Assembly: GCA_012518475.1 (NCBI GenBank)
Contig: JAAYSB010000215.1
Span: 1 to 37,018, forward strand
Length of the DNA: 37,018 bases
Direction of reading: 5' to 3'
Source of the DNA: Intrasporangiaceae bacterium
GTDB lineage: Bacteria > Actinomycetota > Actinomycetes > Actinomycetales > Dermatophilaceae
Below are positions 15,963 to 23,400 of this stretch, piece by piece (position 1 is the first letter of the stretch; each line of letters begins with the position of its first letter). Both the position numbers and the translations under genes were made by a program. Under the pieces are notes generated by a model. The model was not told the DNA's origin. It made no database searches and saw nothing but the letters and a program-made list of their open reading frames with translations.

Positions 15963-16874
15963 ATGGCCCATGGACTCCCCTCCCGGCTCGAGCGCCCGGC
16001 GCACATGACGGCGTCCATCCCGGCGAACCTCCGGGACGCCGCGGCCTCGATCTCCTTTGAGTTCTTCCCGCCCAAGGACGACGCAGCCGAGATCGCGCTC
16101 TGGCAGGCGATCCGTCAGCTCGAGGCGGTCCGGCCGGCCTTCGTCTCGGTCACCTATGGCGCGGGCGGCTCCACCCAGGACCGCACGGTGCGGGTGACCG
16201 AGCGGATCGCTCGTGAGACGACCCTGACCCCACTGGCGCATCTCACCTGTGTGAATGCCTCCATCGCGCAGCTGCGCCAGGTCGTCGGTCAGTATGCGTC
16301 TGCCGGCGTCCGCAACGTCCTCGCCCTACGGGGCGACCCGCCCGGCGATGTCCGCGGGCCGTGGGTCCGCCACCCCGAGGGCTTGGACCATGCCGACCAG
16401 CTCGTCTCCCTCGTCCGGTCCCTCGGTGACTTCACCGTCGGCGTCGCGGCCTTCCCCGACGTCCACCCCGAGAGTCGTGACCTTGACGAGGACGTCGAGA
16501 CCCTCATCCGGAAGGCTGACGCCGGCGCGACCTTCGCGGTGACCCAGATGGTCTTCGACGTCGACACCTACCTGCGGCTGCGGGACCGGGTCAACGCCCA
16601 CCGTGACCTGCCGATCACCCCCGGCCTGATGCCGGTGACCAACCTCAAGCAGATCGCCCGGATGAGTGAGCTCATGGGCACACCGTTGCCCGCGGCGGTC
16701 GTCTCGCGCCTGGCCGCCGTCGAGGACGACCCGGTCGCAGTGCGCGCGGTCGGGATCCAGATCGCCACCGAGCACGCCCAGCGGATGCTCGCCGAGGGCG
16801 CGCCCGGAGTCCACTTCATCACGATGAACCGCTCGACGGCGACGCTCGAGGTGTTCCGGAACCTCGACCTCTGA
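15963..16874 (+). CDS. metF: Methylenetetrahydrofolate reductase
   Basis: An FAD enzyme that reduces 5,10-methylene-THF to 5-methyl-THF for methionine synthesis. The 303-residue barrel protein shows the catalytic Glu in SFEFFPPK (near residue 37), VSVTYGAGGSTQDRT, LAHLTCVNAS, NVLALRGDPPG (FAD contact), ADAGATFAVTQMVFD and ITPGLMPVTN. ATG 15963 is preferred from the leaderless promoter and adds a short tail; ATG 16006 would still leave the whole core. Gene order idsA-metF is as in Mycobacterium. A strong hairpin lies downstream. Confidence 0.94.
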   Translation: MAHGLPSRLERPAHMTASIPANLRDAAASISFEFFPPKDDAAEIALWQAIRQLEAVRPAFVSVTYGAGGSTQDRTVRVTERIARETTLTPLAHLTCVNASIAQLRQVVGQYASAGVRNVLALRGDPPGDVRGPWVRHPEGLDHADQLVSLVRSLGDFTVGVAAFPDVHPESRDLDEDVETLIRKADAGATFAVTQMVFDVDTYLRLRDRVNAHRDLPITPGLMPVTNLKQIARMSELMGTPLPAAVVSRLAAVEDDPVAVRAVGIQIATEHAQRMLAEGAPGVHFITMNRSTATLEVFRNLDL

Positions 16875-16889
16875 GCGCCGGGCCAGGCT

Positions 16890-17021
16890 TGTCGCCTGGT
16901 CCCCAGCATGTCGCCTGCTCCAGTTTCTGTCGTCTGCTCCGCTGTCTGTCGGCAATGGCCGACACCCAGCGGAGCTGTGCACAGAGTCCGGAGTGAGTGA
17001 CACGGGCCGGAGTGAGTGACA
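16890..17021. repeat. 132-bp symmetric element: 3 + 3 inverted 19-bp units around a central palindrome
   Basis: Three head-to-tail 19-bp units read on the plus strand (16890-16908, 16909-16927, 16928-16946). A central palindrome follows, TGTCGGC-AATG-GCCGACA (16947-16964). Three 19-bp units read on the minus strand then mirror the first three (16965-16983, 16984-17002, 17003-17021). Nearly all units begin TGTC and share CTCC at positions 10-13. The two outer minus-strand units are almost identical to each other (TGTCACTCACTCCGG). The element fills most of the metF/VOC gap and is built like a palindromic intergenic repeat (REP/MITE-like). Confidence 0.85.
16936..16975. terminator. Strong stem-loop between convergent metF and VOC gene
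   Basis: GCTCCGCTG (16936-16944) pairs with CAGCGGAGC (16967-16975), and TGTCGGC (16947-16953) with GCCGACA (16958-16964), around loop AATG with a 2x2 internal mismatch. That gives 16 base pairs. It is symmetric, so it could stop transcription from either side, but there is no U-tract. It is also the centre of the repeat element. Confidence 0.5.
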
Positions 17022-17046
17022 CGGACCGGAAGAGGGACGCCGCCGG

Positions 17047-18393
17047 CTAGGTGCCCCACATCTCCTCGCGGCCAGGGGACACGCAGATGCACACCTCGTT
17101 GCCCTCGGGGTCGGTGATCGTCCACCAGGCCGGCGCCGCGGCGTCATTGCTGATCCGCCCACCCGCGGCGACGGCCGCGTCGACCCGGGACCTGGCCTCG
17201 TCGCCGGGAACGAAGACGTCGAGGTGGATCCGGTTCCGCTGCGCCCGCCGCGCACGGTCCTCGGCGTCGAGCCGTTGGAGGAAGATCGGCATGGTCAGGT
17301 GGTGCGGGTGAACGATATCGGTCACGCCGTCGCGGGGGTCCTCGACATAGCCGAGTGCCGCCGTCCAGAACCGGCGCACAGCAGGAATATCCACGGCGTC
17401 GATGCCGACCTGGAGGAACCGGAGGACGGAGACGTCGGCCTCCAGTCCGAGGGTTCGGGCGGCGGACTGACAGCGAGCGGCGAGCGGCGCATACCCCTCG
17501 TGCATCTCCCAGAGGTCCTTGCCGGTGTCGAGGGTGACCCGATCGCCGCGCACGTCGATCCCGAGTGCCAGCCCGGCCTCGTCGGCGAGCGCAGCGACCT
17601 GCTCGACGAGGTCCGCTGCCTGGGCCTGGCTCTGTGTCGGATAGCTCGCGATGGCGGCGAAGGTGAGCCGCCAGTCCTCGGTGCCGGGCTCATCCCAGCG
17701 GTCGGCGCCCTCCGGCAGGGGGAGGACGTCGACCTCGTTGCCGTCCGCGTCGGCAACCGTCGCGTAGTAGCCGTTGTCCTGCACCCGTCCGCCGAGGTCC
17801 GGCGCCGCCGCGACAGTGGCTACGGCGACGGGCTGGGTGGTCACCGCATCGAGGTGGAGCCGGTTGCGTAGGGGTCGTGGCGCGCTCTGGTCCTGGAACC
17901 GGACCGACGGCCGGCGCCGGCCGGGGTCGTGCAGGGCGGCTGCACCGGCGTGGTCGTAGCCCAGAGCCTGGCTCCAGAACGGGAGCAGGGTCGAGGCGTC
18001 CTGGGCGTCGATCCCGATAGAGACGACCTGAAGCACGCTCGGGTCGGCCGTGAGCCCGAGGTCGGCTGCCGCCGTGGAGACGGCCCGACTGGCCTGAAGA
18101 TCAGCCGCGGTGAACCGGCCTCCGGCGGGGGAGCCCGGGATGCCCGTCTCCGGGACCCACGCGCCGCCACGCGGCAGGCGCACCTGGACCCCGCCGGCGC
18201 GCACGTCGATGTCCGGCAGGGTGGTGGTCGCGTCGATGAGGCGGCGGACCAGTGCCGCCCCGGCGGCGTGTGAGGACGTGGGAAACCACGCCATCGCGTC
18301 CCTGTCGATGACCCGCCAGTCCCCGGTGCCGTCGGCTGCCTGGAACGCCTGGGCGGTCAGGCCCGCACTGCTCGCGTTCTCCCCAGCGTCCAT
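17047..18393 (-). CDS. Duplicated dehydratase-like + VOC (glyoxalase-fold) protein
   Basis: A 448-residue protein of two tandem modules. Each has a pterin-carbinolamine-dehydratase-like part (about 24-118 and 240-322) followed by a VOC domain (about 119-230 and 323-448). The VOC domains keep paired metal-ligand candidates (His180 in RLHLDAV with Glu220 in DGNEVDV; His390 in RIHLDVF with Glu433 in EGNEVCI). The dehydratase-like parts lack the HHP-type catalytic motif (residues 55-63 read ATTTLPDID), so they are probably structural. Function is unknown; VOC proteins include glyoxalases, dioxygenases and antibiotic-binding proteins. A 15-bp palindrome sits just upstream of ATG 18393, suggesting a dedicated repressor. 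No partner gene is evident. Confidence 0.82.
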   Translation of the reverse strand: MDAGENASSAGLTAQAFQAADGTGDWRVIDRDAMAWFPTSSHAAGAALVRRLIDATTTLPDIDVRAGGVQVRLPRGGAWVPETGIPGSPAGGRFTAADLQASRAVSTAAADLGLTADPSVLQVVSIGIDAQDASTLLPFWSQALGYDHAGAAALHDPGRRRPSVRFQDQSAPRPLRNRLHLDAVTTQPVAVATVAAAPDLGGRVQDNGYYATVADADGNEVDVLPLPEGADRWDEPGTEDWRLTFAAIASYPTQSQAQAADLVEQVAALADEAGLALGIDVRGDRVTLDTGKDLWEMHEGYAPLAARCQSAARTLGLEADVSVLRFLQVGIDAVDIPAVRRFWTAALGYVEDPRDGVTDIVHPHHLTMPIFLQRLDAEDRARRAQRNRIHLDVFVPGDEARSRVDAAVAAGGRISNDAAAPAWWTITDPEGNEVCICVSPGREEMWGT

Positions 18394-18395
18394 GC

Positions 18396-18410
18396 CTGAC
18401 AGACTGTCAG
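18396..18410. promoter_or_regulatory. 15-bp perfect palindrome (operator candidate) at VOC gene start
   Basis: CTGACAG-A-CTGTCAG: 7-bp half-sites, 1-bp spacer, 2 bp upstream of ATG 18393. It overlaps a minus-strand CAGTCT that would be the -10 of a leaderless start, so a bound repressor would block the promoter. No regulator gene is adjacent. Confidence 0.5.
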
Positions 18411-18432
18411 CGATCGTCCCCCGGCGCCAGGG

Positions 18433-18894
18433 TCACCCGCCCTCCTCAGCGGAGCGGCCCACGCTTCGTAGCAGCGGGACAGCGGCCGCGGGATAGAGCG
18501 GCAGGCTCTCGTCAAGGTCGTTGATCGGACGCCAGACGACGGGCATCTGGCTGCCGTCGCTCTCGGTCAGGAACGTATCCATCTCGGCCGGCTGGGGGTC
18601 GAGCCGTCCCGAGTAGACGAAGACGATCTCGTGGCCTGGCACTCCGTCGATGCAGAAGATGTTCTCGACGGCTGACAGCAGCCGGAGGTCGTGGACCGAC
18701 GCAGCGAGCTCCTCGCGGACCTCGCGCACGACCGCGTCGCGGTGCGGCTCGCCGAACTCGACGCTGCCGCCGATGAGCCGGTGATAGCCCGCAGGGTTCT
18801 CGGCAGTCGGCGGATTGAGGCTCACCGCATGCGCCGTGCCCGCGTCATCCACGGCGATGAGCATCGCCTTGACCCTGATGACCGGCGGGTTCAT
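18433..18894 (-). CDS. NUDIX hydrolase
   Basis: A 153-residue cytoplasmic pyrophosphohydrolase acting on nucleoside diphosphates linked to another group. The Nudix box GX5EX7REUXEEXGU is present as GGSVEFGE, then seven residues, then REVREELAA; the last Gly is Ala, a common variant. The N-terminal strand (IRVKAMLIAVDDAG) and YHRLIGGSVEFGE are standard. The substrate is not predictable. It overlaps the YbaK-like gene by 4 bp (18891-18894), so the two are coupled. Confidence 0.88.
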   Translation of the reverse strand: MNPPVIRVKAMLIAVDDAGTAHAVSLNPPTAENPAGYHRLIGGSVEFGEPHRDAVVREVREELAASVHDLRLLSAVENIFCIDGVPGHEIVFVYSGRLDPQPAEMDTFLTESDGSQMPVVWRPINDLDESLPLYPAAAVPLLRSVGRSAEEGG

Positions 18895-19448
18895 CGCACG
18901 CGCAGCGGCTCTCCGTGGGTCATCGCGACGAGATCGGGATAGGTCGTCGGGAAGACGGTGTGGGAGTGGCCGGCGGCTGCCCAGATCTGTTCGTACTGCT
19001 CGAGATCCACATCGACGATGGTGCGTAGGGGCTCACCTGTCGACGTCCGGTGACCCACCGGGGCGACACCACCGATGGCGAATCCGGTCTCGGCGCGGAC
19101 ATAGCCCGCATCGGCTCGCTCGACGGCAGCAGTCCCGGCCGAGTCGGCGAGGACGTCGGTGTCGACCCGCGCTCCACCGGAGGCCAGGACGAGCAGGGGA
19201 GTGCGGTGCCCGTCCATGCTCACGGCCACGAAGATCAGCGAGTTTGCGATATGCGCCGGCGTCGTCCCGAGTGCCTCGGCGGCGGCCGCAGCAGTGCGGA
19301 CGGCGTCGGGCAGGACGGTCACCTGGGGTGGGTTCGCGCCGATGCCGGTGGCGTATGCGGCCAGCGCCTCACGCACCGGAACCACAGTCGGGTGGGTGAG
19401 GAGCGGGTTGTCACCGGAGGGGTCAGTGCCCTCTTGACGTTCATGCAT
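18891..19448 (-). CDS. YbaK/ProX-type aminoacyl-tRNA deacylase
   Basis: A 185-residue member of the YbaK/ProRS-editing family, which hydrolyses mischarged aminoacyl-tRNAs in trans (known role). Visible blocks are AHIANSLIFVAV, LLVLASGGARVDTD, TGFAIGGVAPVGH (the family GXXXP substrate loop) and TVFPTTYPDLVAMTHGE at the C-terminus. Which tRNA it edits cannot be told. It shares a 99-bp divergent region with the SOS operon, and the LexA box lies only 18 bp upstream of its ATG. It could therefore be damage-inducible. It overlaps the NUDIX gene. Confidence 0.85.
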   Translation of the reverse strand: MHERQEGTDPSGDNPLLTHPTVVPVREALAAYATGIGANPPQVTVLPDAVRTAAAAAEALGTTPAHIANSLIFVAVSMDGHRTPLLVLASGGARVDTDVLADSAGTAAVERADAGYVRAETGFAIGGVAPVGHRTSTGEPLRTIVDVDLEQYEQIWAAAGHSHTVFPTTYPDLVAMTHGEPLRVR

Positions 19449-19458
19449 GGCCGTGTCC

Positions 19459-19464
19459 TAGAGT
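19459..19464 (+). promoter_or_regulatory. -10 hexamer TAGAGT of SOS operon promoter
   Basis: TAGAGT is preceded 19 bp earlier by TTGACG (19434-19439), a plausible though slightly wide -35. It is immediately followed by the LexA box, so LexA would cover the transcription start. Confidence 0.45.
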
Positions 19465-19466
19465 GT

Positions 19467-19482
19467 TCGAACAGATGTTCGA
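19467..19482. promoter_or_regulatory. LexA binding site (SOS box)
   Basis: TCGAACAGATGTTCGA contains CGAACAGATGTTCG, a perfect match to the Gram-positive/actinobacterial SOS box CGAACRNRYGTTCG, with one more symmetric base pair on each side. It is 65 bp before the DUF6504 start on the plus strand and 18 bp before the YbaK-like start on the minus strand. This marks the polymerase operon as part of the DNA-damage regulon. Confidence 0.93.
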
Positions 19483-19547
19483 TGATGGGTCGAGTCGATC
19501 GAGCATCACCACCTGACCGACACCCTAGCGACAGGGGCTGACCCGCC

Positions 19548-19871
19548 ATGCGTTCCTACGCCGAACCCATCATCGCCCACCCGGATCCTGCACCCCACGA
19601 GCACCTGCTCCAGGGCCACGGGACCGTCCTCACCGCGGAGGAGGACCAGCCCGCACCGCCGAAGGCCTTCCTCTGGCGGGGCCGGCACTACTCGGTCCGC
19701 ACTGTCGTCGCGACCTGGCTCGACCAGGCGCCGTGGTGGCGCAGTGCCAGTGCCCCGGTGCGCCGGTGCTGGCGGGTCGAGGCGACCGCCGGCATGGCGA
19801 GCGGGATCTCCCTCATCGACCTCTCCTGCGACGCCGACGGCTCCTGGCAGCTCGTCGCGGTCCACGACTGA
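19548..19871 (+). CDS. DUF6504 family protein (SOS operon, first gene)
   Basis: A 107-residue protein of unknown function. The conserved part is a beta-rich segment: KAFLWRGRHYSVRTVVATWL, WWR, CWRVEA, ISLIDLSCD, GSWQLVAVHD. I recall DUF6504 as an actinobacterial family often found beside Y-family or DnaE2-type polymerases. The RVEA...DL..D..GSW.L pattern resembles the extreme C-terminus of ImuB-like proteins (inference). It is the first gene after the LexA box, with a rather distant SD-like AGGGG. It ends 13 bp before the HEPN gene. Confidence 0.75.
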   Translation: MRSYAEPIIAHPDPAPHEHLLQGHGTVLTAEEDQPAPPKAFLWRGRHYSVRTVVATWLDQAPWWRSASAPVRRCWRVEATAGMASGISLIDLSCDADGSWQLVAVHD

Positions 19872-19884
19872 GGGGAGCGAGCCA

Positions 19885-20247
19885 GTGTCCGCCATTGCCG
19901 TCCTCGACCTGCTCGACCGCTCCCGGGAGAGTCTCATCGACGCCCAGCACGAGCCGGCTGTGGGTCGTCGCTACCAGATCGCCCACCTCGCCGCCCTTCG
20001 TGCCGGGGCCGCGGTCCTCGCGGCGCGCTCGCGGCCACGGGGCCGGCGAGTTCGGGGCATGGTCACCGTCTGGGACCTCATCCCGACCCTCGCGCCCGAG
20101 CTGTCGGAGTGGGCCGATGTCTTCGCCGGATGCCCGGCGCGCACGGGTGCGGATGCGGAGCACCGGGTGACCGCGCGCGAGGCCGACGACCTGCTCCGCG
20201 ACGCCGAGCGGTTCCTCGAGCTCGTCGCCCACTCGCTAACCCGCTAG
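19885..20247 (+). CDS. SAV_6107-type HEPN domain protein
   Basis: A 120-residue all-helical protein resembling the SAV_6107-type HEPN family: VLDLLDRSRESLIDAQHEP, RYQIAHLAALRAGAAVLAAR, and a terminal helix DLLRDAERFLELVAHSL. HEPN proteins include RNases, but many are non-catalytic. Here the only R-X4-H stretch (RYQIAH) lacks the polar residue that usually follows Arg, so a nuclease role is doubtful. GTG 19885 is supported by AGGGGAG 7 nt upstream. Position in an SOS polymerase operon suggests a role in damage tolerance or polymerase assembly, unproven. Confidence 0.72.
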   Translation: MSAIAVLDLLDRSRESLIDAQHEPAVGRRYQIAHLAALRAGAAVLAARSRPRGRRVRGMVTVWDLIPTLAPELSEWADVFAGCPARTGADAEHRVTAREADDLLRDAERFLELVAHSLTR

Positions 20248-20414
20248 CCCGTCCGATCACCTCACGGACCGGCCCGATGGCGCGAAGACCCCGTCCAGTC
20301 GCATAAGCCCGGGCCAGGCAAACCAGCGACCGGGCGACACAGCAGCGGACCCGTTCCGCCTCGACCTCTTCACCCCCTCGACATCCCTCGACCCCGCAGA
20401 TCTGAGCACCGACC
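20248..20414. other. 167-bp gap inside the SOS operon, before dnaE2
   Basis: No start-to-stop reading frame with family features is visible. In one frame it reads DPFRLDLFTPS, reminiscent of a clamp-binding tail, but there is no gene around it. It may be a scar of a lost gene or only a leader. Confidence 0.4.
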
Positions 20415-23400
20415 ATGTCTCTCGACTTCGCCCACCTCCACGTCGCCTCGGGGTTCTCGATGCGCTACGGCGCCTCGATGCCCGAGGACCTCGTCGAGCG
20501 CGCTGCCCAGCACGGGCAGTCCGCGCTCGCCCTCACCGACCGGGACGGGCTCTACGGCGCGGTCCGGTTCACCACCGCGGCCGCCAAGGCCGGGATCGCG
20601 CCGGTGCTCGGTGTCGACCTGGCCTGTATCGATCTGGCCGGTGTCGATCTGGCCGGTGTCGATCCGGCGCATGACTTCAGGGAACCGGCCCGGCGCACCA
20701 GGACTCCCGTCCGGGGCGGGGCCTATGTCGATCCACGCCTGCCCCGGGTCACCCTCCTCGGGCGCGGGATCGCCTCCGGGGCACCGCACAAGGCGGGCTG
20801 GCGGGCGCTGTGCCGGATCGTCAGCGAGGCGCATGCCGAGGCACTGGCCAGGGACGACCGGGGCAGGCCGGTCACCTCCCGGGCAGGCATCGAGCAGTGG
20901 GGTAGGCAGGCCGACGCCCTCGTCGTCCTGCTCGGGCCGGACAGCGACGTCGGCCGCGCGGTGCTGCACCGCCGCGACCGGGAGGCCGAGGAGCGGCTGG
21001 CCCGATGGCGACGCAGTCTGCCCGGTGCGGTCGTCGTCGAGGTCGTCTGCCACGACGGACCACCGGGCACACCGGGTAGCCGGGAGCACGCGCGTCGGAT
21101 GCTCGCTCTCGCCGACGCGACGGGGACCCCGGCCGTCCTCAGCGCGGCCGTGCGCCACCGGGACCGGGAACAGGCACGGGTCGTCGATGTGCTCGACGCG
21201 AGTCGGCGGCTCGTCGTCCTCGACCCTCGCCACCTCGACCGGACCACCGACGCCGGACACCTCGCGACGACCGCGACGATGGCCCGCACCGCCGAGATGG
21301 TCACCAACAACCCCGTGCGGGCGGCCCAGCTGCTCCACGACACGATGACCCTTGCTGCCGAGTGCGCCCAGGACCCGCGCCGCGACCTCGGCATCGGCTC
21401 GGTGCACCTTCCCGAGGCGAGTGTCCTCGGCATCCCGGACGGCACCGACCCGCAGAGCACCCTCACTGCGCGGTGCAGAGGTGCGGTCGCCGGCCGCTAT
21501 CCCGAGGCGGGGGAGGTGCTCTGGCAGAAGGTGCAGGACCGGCTTGCCGAGGAGCTCGACGTCATCGCCCAGCTCGGGTACGCGACCTACTTCCTCACCG
21601 TCGCCGAGGTCACCGACCTCATCCGCGACAAGGGGATCCGGGTCGCCGCCCGCGGGTCCGGCGCCGGGTCGCTCGTCACCTATCTGCTCGGCATCAGCGG
21701 CGTCGACCCGGTCCGCTACGACCTGCTCATGGAGCGGTTCTGCTCACCGCTGCGGGCCGAGCTGCCGGACATCGACATCGATGTCGAGTCGGCCCGCCGG
21801 ATCGAGATCTACGAGGCGATCATCGAACGGTTCGGGGCCCACCGGATCAGCTGTGTCTCGATGATGGACACCTATCGGGTCCGCCACGCCATCCGCGACG
21901 TCGGGGCCGCCCTCGGCATGGCACCCAAGGACATCGACGACATCGCGGTGTCGTTCCCGCACATCCGGGCCCGCGACGCACGCTCGGCCATCGCCGAACT
22001 GCCCGAGCTGCGGACCCGCGGGTTCGACGCAGCCCACCTGCGGACCTTCTTCGACCTCGTCGAGAGCCTCGACGGGCTGCCCCGTCACATCGCGCTCCAC
22101 CCGTGCGGGATCGTCCTGTCCGGGACCGGTCTGCTCGACCGCACCCCTGTCGAGCCGAGCCTGCTCGGGTTCCCGATGAGCCAGTTCGACAAGGACGACG
22201 TCGAGGTCCTCGGACTGCTCAAGCTCGACGTCCTCGGCATCCGGATGCAGTCCGCCATGGCCCACGCGGTCGAGGAGATCGAGCGGACGACGGGGGAGCG
22301 GATCGACCTCGACGACCAGAGCCAGGTGCCCCTCGACGACGAGGACACGTTCGCGATGATCCGCACCACCCGCACCCTGGGCTGCTTCCAGATCGAGAGC
22401 CCCGGCCAGCGTGAGCTCATCGGCAAGCTCGGCCCCCGCACGTTCGAGGACCTCATCGTCGACATCTCCCTGTTCCGGCCCGGCCCGGTCAAGTCCGACA
22501 TGATCACCCCCTACCTCGAGTCGCGGCACGGTTGGAAGCGGCCCCGCTATCTGCACCCCTCGCTCGTCCCGGCGCTCGAGGAGACCGAGGGCGTCGTCGT
22601 CTTCCACGAGCAGGTGCTGCACATCGTCGCCGTGACGACCGGGGTGAGCCTTGCCCAGGCCGACGAGGTCCGCCGGGCCATGGGCAGCCCGCACGGGCAG
22701 GAGGAGATCGAGGCCTGGTGGCGTCCTGCCGCGCTCGCCCGCGGCTACACGCGAGAGGAGGTCGACGAGATCTGGGCGGTGCTGAAATCCTTTGCGTCCT
22801 TTGGGTTCTGCAAGGCGCACGCTGCTGCGTTCGCCCTCCCCACATACCACTCGGCCTGGCTCAAGACGCACTATCCGGCGGCGTTCCTCGCCGGTGTCCT
22901 CACCCACGACCCGGGGATGTATCCCAAGCGGCTCATCCTCGATGACGCGCGCACCCACGGCATCGAGGTGCTGCCGATCGACGTCAACGCCTCCCGGGCG
23001 CACTACAGCGTCGAGGGGGAACAGGCGATCCGGCTCAGCCTGGCCGACATCAAGGGGATCAGCGAGACCGAGGTCGCGCGGATCGTCGCCGCCGCACCCT
23101 TCCTCGACCTCGACGACTTCTGGCACCGTGCGGGGGTGAGCCGACCGGTCGTCGAGCGGCTCGTCCTCATCGGCGCCTTCGACCGGCTGCACGGCATCGG
23201 GACCGGGGCGGTGCCTCGGCGGGGACAGGTGACCCGTCGTGACCTGCTGCTCCACGTCGCCGCGCTCGACCGGCACACGCGGTCCCGGCTCTCGACCTCG
23301 ACGCGGGGGACCGCCCGCTCCGGCGAGCTCACCCAGCTCAGTCTCGACCTCGGGGACGCCCCGACGCTCATCGCGCACGGACTGCCCGAGCTGACCGGGG

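Noticed and set aside
16988..17025. CRISPR-like short repeats
   Set aside because: Units are directly adjacent without spacers and are part of the symmetric 19-bp element; no cas genes are present.
20248..20414. Possible imuB remnant before dnaE2 (reads DPFRLDLFTPS in one frame)
   Set aside because: Only a few residues look suggestive, with no Y-family motifs and no consistent frame. Kept as a described gap, not a pseudogene.
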